Below are positions 44,740 through 52,873 of a DNA stretch of 64,000 nucleotides, piece after piece. Under the pieces are notes generated by a model. That model made no database searches, was not told the origin of the DNA, and saw only the letters and a program-made list of their open reading frames with translations. Position numbers and translations under genes: made by a program. Source of the DNA: Sphingosinicella sp942492965 (lineage in GTDB: Bacteria; Pseudomonadota; Alphaproteobacteria; Sphingomonadales; Sphingomonadaceae); assembly GCA_942492965.1 (NCBI GenBank), contig OW818656.1, positions 930,001 to 994,000 on the forward strand. Reading direction: 5' to 3'. Position 1 is the stretch's first letter. Each line of letters begins with the position of its first letter.

Positions 44740-47115
44740 CTAGAGGCCTGCAAAGGTGCGCGCGAAATAGACAGCATTGAGAAGTAGCCGCTGCGTGCCG
44801 AGCGAGTAGCCCCGGAACACGGGATCCCACGCAAAGCAGATGATCTGGCCGCGACCGGCGCGTTCGCGCGTCAGGCAAGGCGTCCCGGCGATCATCTCGA
44901 CCGCTTCGGGCCAGATGAGGCCCGACAGCGCGAGATGCTCCCGCTCGGCGAAGCGGATGACCACGGTATCGTCATGCGCTTGCAAAACCGCAGGCTCGCG
45001 AAACAGAACCGGCACGCGATCGCCGAGCCCCTGCGCAAGCCAGTGGTGCGTCTTCACATTCGCGCAGAGATAGCTTCCGCTCGGTAGATAGCGCGCGTCA
45101 CGTCCGGCCCGTTCGCTATTATCCCAAATGGGATACGTTTCCGGCAAAAATTGTCTCGCGGCGTGCCCCGCAGCGAGGCTGTGGTCCAATCCGCCTGCAA
45201 TGCCGCCCTCGTCACGCCCGCTGATCCCATACCGCCCGCTTCGTGCCAAAACGCGCGTGGCGCCGGCGATGCCGATCAGGGTTCCGCCGCGATTCTGCCA
45301 GTCGTAAACGCCGCTCTCAAAGGGAAATGTTTCGCCATGGGGCGCGATCAGGACGTCGTATCGGTCGAGGTCGTAATCGGCAATCATGACGCTATCGAGA
45401 AGGGTCGCGCGCGCACCGTGACCTTCGAAAAGGTGCCAAAGCGCACCGACGCTCTGCGCGTCCGTACCGTGCCCGGCAAGGATCGCGAGTTTCGGCGGAT
45501 GCAGAAGATGAAACCGATCTCCGCCTGGATCCAACCCTCGGTCGGAGCGGGATGAAGCAAGCGCCCTTACATCCGTGCGGGTTGCAAGCATTGCATAAGC
45601 GCCCAGAGCGGACTCTGCCTGATCCTCCCTGCGGATCAAAAACGGTTCGTCACTCTTCCCAAGGCCAAGGCGGACCGTGAGCCCGAGTGCCTGCAAGGCG
45701 GGCAGCATGGAGAGCGCGCGATCCTCGAACGCGTATCCGAACGCACCGTCTCCGGCCGGCGACACGTCCGCCTCGAAAGCGTCCGACACCCATGCACCCG
45801 CGGGTTCCTCGGACGTATGGAACACGCGCGCATCGAAGGCGAGAGAGACGGCCCAGGCCGTACAATCATATATCTGCGTTTTCTGCCCGTTCTCGAGCCG
45901 CGCGCGCTCGGCAGCAAGGAAATGCGCCGGCATCGGCACATGGAAATCAAACATGTTCTCGACCAGCGCGCCGAGCGGCTGGCGGGCGGAAATCAGGAGT
46001 GCTCCGGCCTGCAGATCAATGGATCGGCTTTCCGCGCCCCAATGATCCTGCAGCCCCTCTGCGCGCACGCTGTCCGCAAGGCAGCGATAGTCGATGCCGT
46101 GAAGATCGAGGAGGGCAACGATGGCCTGCCTCTTCGCACCGGATTCATCCACGATCCAATAGCGAGCGGTATAGTCCCGGCTCCTCGCCGCCTTGCGCCG
46201 AGAAACATAGGTCTCGGCATTTGCCGCAGCCGCTTCCAGCATCGCGCGCGATGCACAAACCTGCGCTGCAACCGCCTCATCGAAACTCCGCTGCTTCCCG
46301 TTCGGCAGCTCCACCGTGTTTCCGTATGTCGTCGCCTGTTCGAGAAGGATCGGAACGGCGCCGTGGTAGGCAGGCCAGATATCGAAGAAGCCCGGGAAGA
46401 AAACCTCATTCCATGCCCCGGTGTAATGTGCGACGCCTGCCTGATCGAGCGCGCCGCCGATCGCCCCTTTCAGCTCGTCCCAACTCTCATGAATACACGG
46501 CGAAAGCGCGGGGTTGAACGGCTCGGCGGGGCAGGCGAACAGGAAACTGTCCTCCGGCGCCATCTCGTGGGCATCCAGGTAGAGATCCGGCGCGGCATCG
46601 CGGATTGCCTTAATTCGTTGCCGGGATTCGATCTGCGTGCCGAACAGCGCATCACGGTTCAAATCGAAAAGATAGTGGTTGCCGCGCCCCTTCGGCCACG
46701 GAACGTTGTTGTGATAGGCATTGAGATCGGGGTTGACGACGGCGCCCGCGAAACTTTCCAGATGAGAAAGGCTGCGCTCGCGCCCATCAGGATTCGCCAT
46801 GATATCGACGTGAACGACTAGCGCATCGCGGATGGCTGCAGCCTCGTCGGACAGGACAAGCCATTCGCTGACCCGCAGCGCGGCGTCGCTCGGCGAAAGC
46901 TCGCTGCCGTGGATGCCATAGCCCAGCCACACCGTGGCGACTGTCTGCCCCGTATCAGCGCGGTCTTCGAAATTCTGCGGCGCCGAGATGATCGCGCGCC
47001 AGAGCGTGCGTCCCTCTATGGACGAACCATAGGGGGCCAGACGAATTCGGTCCGGCTGCTGCGCGGCAATCACCGCAAGGCGGCGCGCGACCTCATGATG
47101 CCGAACGGGCCGCAT
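44740..47115 (-). CDS. Large M14-family zinc carboxypeptidase
   Basis: A 791-residue protein. The first 330 residues form an M14 carboxypeptidase domain: HGSELS (zinc ligands H69, E72), NPDGRE, DLNRD, DAHEM (H183) and the catalytic Glu in LLEQATTYG (E259). A second part of about 450 residues follows, with a Rossmann-like stretch (AILAGHGTD, YDVLIAPHGE, GTLIGIAGAT) that resembles the amidotransferase-like domain found in large M14 relatives. No signal peptide is visible. The ATG at 47115 lies 8 bp after the second M24-like gene, so the two are co-expressed. It likely removes C-terminal residues from imported peptides in the cytoplasm. Confidence 0.88.
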   Translation of the reverse strand: MRPVRHHEVARRLAVIAAQQPDRIRLAPYGSSIEGRTLWRAIISAPQNFEDRADTGQTVATVWLGYGIHGSELSPSDAALRVSEWLVLSDEAAAIRDALVVHVDIMANPDGRERSLSHLESFAGAVVNPDLNAYHNNVPWPKGRGNHYLFDLNRDALFGTQIESRQRIKAIRDAAPDLYLDAHEMAPEDSFLFACPAEPFNPALSPCIHESWDELKGAIGGALDQAGVAHYTGAWNEVFFPGFFDIWPAYHGAVPILLEQATTYGNTVELPNGKQRSFDEAVAAQVCASRAMLEAAAANAETYVSRRKAARSRDYTARYWIVDESGAKRQAIVALLDLHGIDYRCLADSVRAEGLQDHWGAESRSIDLQAGALLISARQPLGALVENMFDFHVPMPAHFLAAERARLENGQKTQIYDCTAWAVSLAFDARVFHTSEEPAGAWVSDAFEADVSPAGDGAFGYAFEDRALSMLPALQALGLTVRLGLGKSDEPFLIRREDQAESALGAYAMLATRTDVRALASSRSDRGLDPGGDRFHLLHPPKLAILAGHGTDAQSVGALWHLFEGHGARATLLDSVMIADYDLDRYDVLIAPHGETFPFESGVYDWQNRGGTLIGIAGATRVLARSGRYGISGRDEGGIAGGLDHSLAAGHAARQFLPETYPIWDNSERAGRDARYLPSGSYLCANVKTHHWLAQGLGDRVPVLFREPAVLQAHDDTVVIRFAEREHLALSGLIWPEAVEMIAGTPCLTRERAGRGQIICFAWDPVFRGYSLGTQRLLLNAVYFARTFAGL

Positions 47116-47123
47116 GACCGGGC

Positions 47124-48290
47124 TCAGTCCGGCTTGACCGCAAGCGCGCGGTCGATACGGGAAAGGCACGACGGACCACTCGATTCGATCACGAAAGTTT
47201 CGCTGAGCTCGTATCCGCTGTCCCGCCCCCAAAGGCCGAGCATCAGGTGGAGCACCATGTTTTCCTGGAGCGGCGTGGTATCGGTCGCGATCAGGCTGAC
47301 TGTCCGCTCACCCCAATCCGGAGGATACCCGATCCCCACCGAATAGCCGATGCGCGAGGGCTTCTCGATTCCCGCGCGGCGGATAACACCATTCCAGGCA
47401 TTCGCCACATCGCACGCGAGCGCGCCCGGGCGAACGGCGGCAAGCGCGGCGCCGAGACCGTCTTCCACGACTGCCGCCAGGTTCAGCATATCTGCAGGGG
47501 GACGTCCGACATGAACGGTGCGAGCGAGCGGAGCGTGATAACGGAACCGATTGGCGCCAAGTTCCAGCGTGCACGTGCTGCCGGATTCGAAGCGTTCGTC
47601 GGTCCATGTCAGATGGGGTGCCGATGTACGCGATCCCATGGGAAGCGTCTGGAAATCAGGAACATCCCCGCAGAAATCAGGGTGGCCGTTGATGAGCGCG
47701 TCGTAGATTGCACCAGCCACTTCGGATTGCCGCACGCCCGGCGCAACCAGATCGATGGCTCGTCGCATGGCGATATCCGTGATTTCGCCTGCCTGACGAA
47801 TCACGGCGATCTCGGCTTCCGATTTGATCGTGCGGACCCAGTTGATGAGCGTGTCCGCATCGATCAGCGTCTTGTCTGAAAGACCGGCGGATAGCCGCGC
47901 ATGGTATTGCGCCGTAAAGTAAGGCGAATCCATTTCCACGCCGATCCGCCGCGCAGCAGGGAAGCGGTCGCGGACAATCCCGGCGATGAAATCGGCGCCG
48001 TGGCGCCCCTTGGCGAGATAGGAGTCGTCATAGCCGAAAAGCGCGTCTTCGGGCAGCATCGCGGTGTGACGCGCGCATTCGAGATCGATTGCTCGTCCGA
48101 CCCATACGGGCGGCGCATCCAGCGGAAGCAGGACGGCCTGCGGCACATAGAAGGACCACGCATCGTACCCCACGCAGTAGTTCATGCTGGGCGGGTTCGT
48201 AATGAGAAGCAGATCAATCGACGCCTCGGCCATCGCCCTGCGGATTGCGGCCTGCCTGCGCGCGTATTCACCACTCTCGAAAACCGCCAC
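47124..48290 (-). CDS. M24-family pita-bread protein, creatinase/ectoine-hydrolase-like, second copy
   Basis: A 388-residue paralogue of the protein at 40.9 kb, with the same length and shared signatures: NYCVGYDAWSFYVPQ, SAPHLTWTDERF (H226), LELGANRFRYHAPLARTVHV and GYSVGIGYPPDWGE. The two Asp, the His and the Glu positions that bind metal in aminopeptidase P are replaced in the same way, so a metal-free C-N hydrolase of the creatinase/DoeA type is more probable than a prolidase. The gene precedes the M14 peptidase gene by 8 bp. A clean 121-bp promoter region (48291-48411) lies upstream with an AT-rich tract around 48390. Confidence 0.85.
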   Translation of the reverse strand: MAVFESGEYARRQAAIRRAMAEASIDLLLITNPPSMNYCVGYDAWSFYVPQAVLLPLDAPPVWVGRAIDLECARHTAMLPEDALFGYDDSYLAKGRHGADFIAGIVRDRFPAARRIGVEMDSPYFTAQYHARLSAGLSDKTLIDADTLINWVRTIKSEAEIAVIRQAGEITDIAMRRAIDLVAPGVRQSEVAGAIYDALINGHPDFCGDVPDFQTLPMGSRTSAPHLTWTDERFESGSTCTLELGANRFRYHAPLARTVHVGRPPADMLNLAAVVEDGLGAALAAVRPGALACDVANAWNGVIRRAGIEKPSRIGYSVGIGYPPDWGERTVSLIATDTTPLQENMVLHLMLGLWGRDSGYELSETFVIESSGPSCLSRIDRALAVKPD

Positions 48291-48411
48291 GAAAATCCCC
48301 CCGAAACCCTTTAATCAGTGCCATTCGGCATAGACGGTCATCGGTCCCGGCAACATTTCGTGGACTTGTCCGATTTTACGCGAGTCGCGCAAAAAAATGC
48401 GGTTCGTGCGA

Positions 48412-49221
48412 TCAGCCGCGCTCGAGAAGATATGTGCGGATCCGCCGATCGATGCTATCGTCGGTTTCCGGCAGCAAACCGCAGTTTGCGATCAATACGC
48501 GCTCGGATATCTGTGTTCCGAGATACTCGTACACGATCGGGGTCAGATAGGGCTCGCGCGACAGGCCACTTGAAACGCCGAGCGCCTTGCCGAACAGAAA
48601 CGTCATCGGATTCTTGTGCGTTGGATACAGAATCGTCTCGGTAATCGCGTTCTTCAGGATCGTGTCGGACTCGACGATGAAGATCCGGTCGGAAAGATGC
48701 ATGAGCACGCCGCTGTACTTGTACACGTCGTAGCCGTGCCCTTGCCTATCTCCGGGAGCCTTCATGCGTTCGATGGCCTTCAGCCAGGTCCGGCCTTCAT
48801 GTTCGAACACACGCACGCACGCCTTTATGATTGCGTCGGGGTACTCCACGGATCGAAGATAGCGGTAATAATATCCCACGTATTTGTGACCGAGCGCGCC
48901 TGAATCGTCGTGCACGTGCTTGACGAGATCCTGAAATCCGCCTGGAGACACGTGCTGCGTTCGGTCGGACTTGACGACGATCAGGTCGCGGAACTGCGCG
49001 GCAGGAAGCCGGATTTCATATTCCTCGACGCCGAAGTAGTCGCAGATTTTCCTGATATTCCCGCTCGATGGCAGCGTTTCGCCGGAAAGATAGCGCGCGA
49101 ACTGCTGGCGGTTGATTTCGAGCTTTCGACAGACTTCGGAAACCGAACGCTTGTAGCTGCACAGCAGGCGCAGATTTTCCGCAAGGTCCTCGCTTCCCGA
49201 ATTCTTTGCAGCAGCACGCAT
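48412..49221 (-). CDS. XRE-type helix-turn-helix regulator with large C-terminal sensor domain
   Basis: A 269-residue protein. Residues about 12-72 form an XRE/Cro-type DNA-binding domain (SVSEVCRKLEINRQQFARYL, SGETLPSSGNIRKICDYFGV). The remaining 190 residues are not recognised; they contain GYYYRYLRSVEYPDAIIKA and end in a run of strands (LIANCGLLPETDD). Such a tail may sense a ligand. The gene lies between the second POT transporter and the second M24/M14 pair on the same strand, so it probably controls this module and perhaps the divergent receptor operon at 51.1 kb. Confidence 0.85.
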   Translation of the reverse strand: MRAAAKNSGSEDLAENLRLLCSYKRSVSEVCRKLEINRQQFARYLSGETLPSSGNIRKICDYFGVEEYEIRLPAAQFRDLIVVKSDRTQHVSPGGFQDLVKHVHDDSGALGHKYVGYYYRYLRSVEYPDAIIKACVRVFEHEGRTWLKAIERMKAPGDRQGHGYDVYKYSGVLMHLSDRIFIVESDTILKNAITETILYPTHKNPMTFLFGKALGVSSGLSREPYLTPIVYEYLGTQISERVLIANCGLLPETDDSIDRRIRTYLLERG

Positions 49222-49326
49222 CGTCTACCTTCGACCTTCCCGCCCTGGACCGTTCAACGGGCGCACAGGCTTACCCGGCGACAACGATATTCCCGGAGAC
49301 GCGCCTTGGAAAGCGCCGGCTCCGTG

Positions 49327-50853
49327 TCAGTCGCGCGCCGGTTCCCCGAAACACGGCATCGCGTCCGCCCTCCCGCCCCAACGGGCAAGGCGCCGGAAAA
49401 GCAGGCCATAGGCGAACGCTGCAAGCGCGGCAACAACCGCAAGGCACGTGAGCAGCGCGCTCAGCGAGAGATACGCGGTGCTGTAAGCGCCGATGTAACC
49501 GGAAATCAGCGCCCCGATTCCCACGAAGACGAACCAGCCCGAAACATAGAGCGCCCCGCGCCCAGGCGGCGCCAGCCGCGTCGCGAGGGACACCTGCGCG
49601 GGGCCGAGCAGTGCATCGCCGAGCCCGAACACCGCATAGGCAGCGACGAACCATAGCAACGAAGGCCGAGGGTCAGCCGTCGCCACGGCGAGAAGCGCGA
49701 AGCCGATCGCAAGCACGAGGAGTGCACTTGCGCTCTTCGCCGCGGTACTGAAATGCACGGACCTTCGGGCCATCCGCCGTGTGAAAAGCCCGATGCAGGG
49801 CGTCCATGCCAGAAACAGCACGACGCTGATGTTCTGCACCCACGTCGTTGGTACGTCGAAGCCGAAAAAGCTCCTGTCCACATGATCCCGGATGTAGAGG
49901 CTTAGAATCCCGATGACCTGATAGAAGATCGCCATGTAGATGACGGTAAACAGCCCGTGGACAAGATATACCTTCAGGCGGCCCGGCGTCTGGGGGTGCG
50001 TTTGCGCCGGTTCTGCGTCGACGCGCGGTTGCGAAAAGCGGCCGATGGAGCCGAGCCACCGGTTCTGAAAGCCAAGGTAGGCCGCCAATCCCAGCGCCAT
50101 GCCGATACCGGCGACGCTGAACCCCGCGTGCCATCCCAAACGCTCGCCAAGCAGGCCGGGTATCGTGATGCCCAGCATGCAGCCCAGATAGAGGCCGAAA
50201 AAGAGGAGCTGGAAGCCCTCCACACGGCGCGCATCGTCGGGCCGGTAAAAGCCCGCGACGATGGAGGAAACCGTCGGCTTGATAAGCGCCGTGCCCAGAA
50301 AAAGGAACAACACGGCCGCATAGAACAGCAGCGCATTGGCACGGTAGGAGAGGACGAGCGCCTTCTCCAGCGCCGAGCCGATCGTGCTGTTCGCCGCGAG
50401 GATGGTCCGGGCAGCGTCAGCGCCGCCGCCCAGCAGGCCAAGCTGGAGTCCCGGCGATGCAAGCGCCTCCCCCACAGGAAGTCCAGTGGCATATTCGACG
50501 AAAAGCGGTGTGTAATGCGACACGAAGAACAATATGTGGCCGACCATGACGAGGCCCGCGCCCCAGGCGATGCACGATCGCTCCGACACATGCCGAATGG
50601 AAAGCCAGCCGCCGAGCAGCGGCGACATCATCAGTGCGCCCATGTACCAGCCGTTGAAAAGCAGGGCGTCCTGCTCGCTCCAGCCCCAGCCGCCGGTCGC
50701 GCTGCTACCGCTGAGGAACAGGACGAACAGGCTGGTCACGCCGTAAAAGCTGAACCGCTCCCAAAGCTCTGTGAATGAAACGAGCCATACGCCTTTGGGG
50801 TGGCCTCCCCAGGTCGCTCGCCCATCCGAAGCTATGCTATTCGTGGTTCCCAC
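49327..50853 (-). CDS. POT/PTR-family proton-coupled oligopeptide transporter, second copy
   Basis: A 508-residue carrier with 12 to 14 membrane segments and the POT signature TELWERFSFYGVTSLFVLFL at the front, followed by GGWLSIRHVSER. It is of standard POT length and contains an insertion in the first half (SHYTPLFVEYATGLPVGEAL region and beyond) absent from the shorter copy at 42.0 kb. It should import peptides or peptidomimetics with protons. It is first in a minus-strand set with the XRE regulator, the M24-like protein and the M14 peptidase, and shares a 245-bp divergent promoter region with the serine hydrolase gene. Confidence 0.92.
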   Translation of the reverse strand: MGTTNSIASDGRATWGGHPKGVWLVSFTELWERFSFYGVTSLFVLFLSGSSATGGWGWSEQDALLFNGWYMGALMMSPLLGGWLSIRHVSERSCIAWGAGLVMVGHILFFVSHYTPLFVEYATGLPVGEALASPGLQLGLLGGGADAARTILAANSTIGSALEKALVLSYRANALLFYAAVLFLFLGTALIKPTVSSIVAGFYRPDDARRVEGFQLLFFGLYLGCMLGITIPGLLGERLGWHAGFSVAGIGMALGLAAYLGFQNRWLGSIGRFSQPRVDAEPAQTHPQTPGRLKVYLVHGLFTVIYMAIFYQVIGILSLYIRDHVDRSFFGFDVPTTWVQNISVVLFLAWTPCIGLFTRRMARRSVHFSTAAKSASALLVLAIGFALLAVATADPRPSLLWFVAAYAVFGLGDALLGPAQVSLATRLAPPGRGALYVSGWFVFVGIGALISGYIGAYSTAYLSLSALLTCLAVVAALAAFAYGLLFRRLARWGGRADAMPCFGEPARD

Positions 50854-51098
50854 AATCCTGACGCAGCCCCTCCCGTTCCGCCTCCCTGTCGCGGAAGGAC
50901 GCTATATGTCTGGACAAAAGCGCCTTGAACAACCCTAAACGGCAATCCGCCCATGCGCGCGCAAGGCAATGAAAGAGTCCGCTGAAAATCGCGAAACCGC
51001 TTACGCTTGTGCCCGGTCCCAACGCTGCGCTTCATGCTTGGCGCCTTGCCCGCTAGAAGGCCGGGCAAACCGCCCAAAGCAACATAAAGCGAACCACA

Positions 51099-52748
51099 AT
51101 GTCGCCCCGCACCCTCATCGTCCTCCTTGCCCTTTCCTTAATGCCGGTATCGCCCGTGGCAGCGGGTGAAAACACGGGTCTTCCGCCGGGCATGGACGCT
51201 TATGCCGAGGACATGCGCGAGCAGTGGTCGATCCCGGGGATCGCGGTGGCGGTTATCCGGAAGGATGGCGAACCGATCGTGAAAACCTACGGCTTGCGGC
51301 AATGGGACCGGCCGGAAAAGGTCGATCCCGATACCATGTTCGGCATTGCGTCGATCACCAAGACATTCGTCGCCGCCGGGATCGCGAAGCTTGTAGACAG
51401 CAAAACACTGGATTGGGACGACCCCGTCGTCAAGCATCTTCCGGAGTTCCGTACGAAAGACTCGGCAGTCACCGCTGCGGTAACGGTACGCGATCTTCTC
51501 AGCCACAGAAGCGGGATCGAGACGCATGGCGACTGGCTGGAAGAAGTCCCAGGGCTCAGCGAGGCCGAACTCGTCGCGCGACTCTCCCATGTGGGCCAGT
51601 CCGTGCCGTTTCGCGCCCGCCCGCAGTACAACAACTATGGTTTTGTCGTTCTCGCGCAGATTATAGAGCGCGTTTCGGGCATGCCTTGGGGCGCCTATCT
51701 CACCCGCGAAATCTGGCACCCGCTCGGCATGAAAAATACATTCGCCCATGCCGATGCATTCGTGCCGGCAGAAAATGTGCTGCCGTCGGGGGACGGCTGG
51801 TCCGATACAATCCGGCGCGGATTGGATGCCGTGCCTGCCGACATCAACGTCGCCGCGCCCCATGTCCGCTGGGAAAAGGCGTTCGACGGCAAGATCGTCT
51901 ACGATCGCCGCGAACTCGAAAATACGACCGCGCATTTCCACAAGACAGCCATTGACCCGTCCCAGGCCGTATTCTCCTCGTTGAACGACATGGCGCGGTG
52001 GGCACGCTTCCTGCTGCGCGCGGATGACAGCCCTGTGCTTTCGGCAAAGTCCGTGCGCGCGCTCCGGCAGATGAACAGCATCAGGGGCAACGGTGATTGG
52101 GCAGTGAACGGCGAGCGCGATACGCTGCGCGGCATCGGTTACGGCCTCGGCATGGAGATTTACCGTTATCGCGGGCGCACCCTATTCGGCCACGCGGGAG
52201 ACGAGCTCGGCTACAGTTCGAAAATGGTGATGGATACGGATCGCGGCGTCGGCGTCGTGGTTCTAGTCAACAATCTCACGCGGACCTTCACCAGTGTGGA
52301 CGCGATCGCGCAGTTTATGCTCGACCATCTTTATGGCGCCCCTGTCACCAACTGGTCGGCGCGCGCGCTCGATTCCAGCTTCCAGGACCATACGGCGATG
52401 ATGAAGGAGGTTGCTGCAGTTCAGGCGCAGCGTCCGCCCGGTCAGCTCACTGCGTCATTGTCCGACTATGCTGGCCGGTACACGGACCCCTTCGCGGGCG
52501 AACTGCGGATCGAAAAGCGCGGCAAGCACCTGATTGCGACGACCGGGCCGAGCTATGAGATCGAGCTGAAGCATTGGGGCGCCGACACGTTCCACGGCAC
52601 GGTAATCAGCCCGCTGCGATTGCAGGCGTTCCTGACATTCAGCATGGATGCATCAGGAAAACCGTCGGCGCTGTCCCTTCGGTATCTGGAAATTCCGGAG
52701 ATTGACCTGTCCTTCCGCCGCGACACCGGCGGCCGGGATGACAAATAG
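51099..52748 (+). CDS. Exported serine hydrolase, beta-lactamase/class C fold
   Basis: A 549-residue protein with a signal peptide ending SPVAA and a serine beta-lactamase-like domain: SITK at residues 85-88 (nucleophile and base), YNN with Tyr at 177 and HAGDELGYSS in the KTG-like place. A C-terminal DUF3471-type beta domain (YAGRYTDPFAGELRIEKRG) follows. It is a relative of the protein at 0.25-1.8 kb, but the catalytic motif differs (SITK versus SNGK). Periplasmic D-aminopeptidases and peptidases such as MlrB belong to this fold. It opens the plus-strand set with the siderophore-type receptor and the acylase and is likely to cut the peptide imported by that receptor. Confidence 0.88.
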   Translation: MSPRTLIVLLALSLMPVSPVAAGENTGLPPGMDAYAEDMREQWSIPGIAVAVIRKDGEPIVKTYGLRQWDRPEKVDPDTMFGIASITKTFVAAGIAKLVDSKTLDWDDPVVKHLPEFRTKDSAVTAAVTVRDLLSHRSGIETHGDWLEEVPGLSEAELVARLSHVGQSVPFRARPQYNNYGFVVLAQIIERVSGMPWGAYLTREIWHPLGMKNTFAHADAFVPAENVLPSGDGWSDTIRRGLDAVPADINVAAPHVRWEKAFDGKIVYDRRELENTTAHFHKTAIDPSQAVFSSLNDMARWARFLLRADDSPVLSAKSVRALRQMNSIRGNGDWAVNGERDTLRGIGYGLGMEIYRYRGRTLFGHAGDELGYSSKMVMDTDRGVGVVVLVNNLTRTFTSVDAIAQFMLDHLYGAPVTNWSARALDSSFQDHTAMMKEVAAVQAQRPPGQLTASLSDYAGRYTDPFAGELRIEKRGKHLIATTGPSYEIELKHWGADTFHGTVISPLRLQAFLTFSMDASGKPSALSLRYLEIPEIDLSFRRDTGGRDDK

Positions 52749-52804
52749 CGCTAGTCCTGGTGCGGAAAAACGCGGCGGGTGCGACAAGTCACGGAAAGTC
52801 GCGA

Positions 52805-52816
52805 AATTGCGCAATT
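52805..52816. promoter_or_regulatory. 12-bp palindrome in the receptor upstream region
   Basis: AATTGCGCAATT is a perfect palindrome 58 bp before the receptor start, embedded in AT-richer sequence beginning GTCGCGA. Related TCGCG-A/C-AA strings occur in the promoters at 48385-48395 and near 50986. It may bind the XRE regulator, but that is only inference from position. Confidence 0.3.
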
Positions 52817-52873
52817 GCTGCGAATTCGTCTCAATCCGAAACCGCAAACACGAATAAAAGGGGGAACCAGCAA

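Noticed and set aside
40871..52748. Microcystin-degradation (mlr) type locus
   Set aside because: A POT transporter and beta-lactamase-fold hydrolases recall mlrD and mlrB, but there is no MlrA-like membrane protease and no MlrC-type (DUF1485) metallopeptidase.
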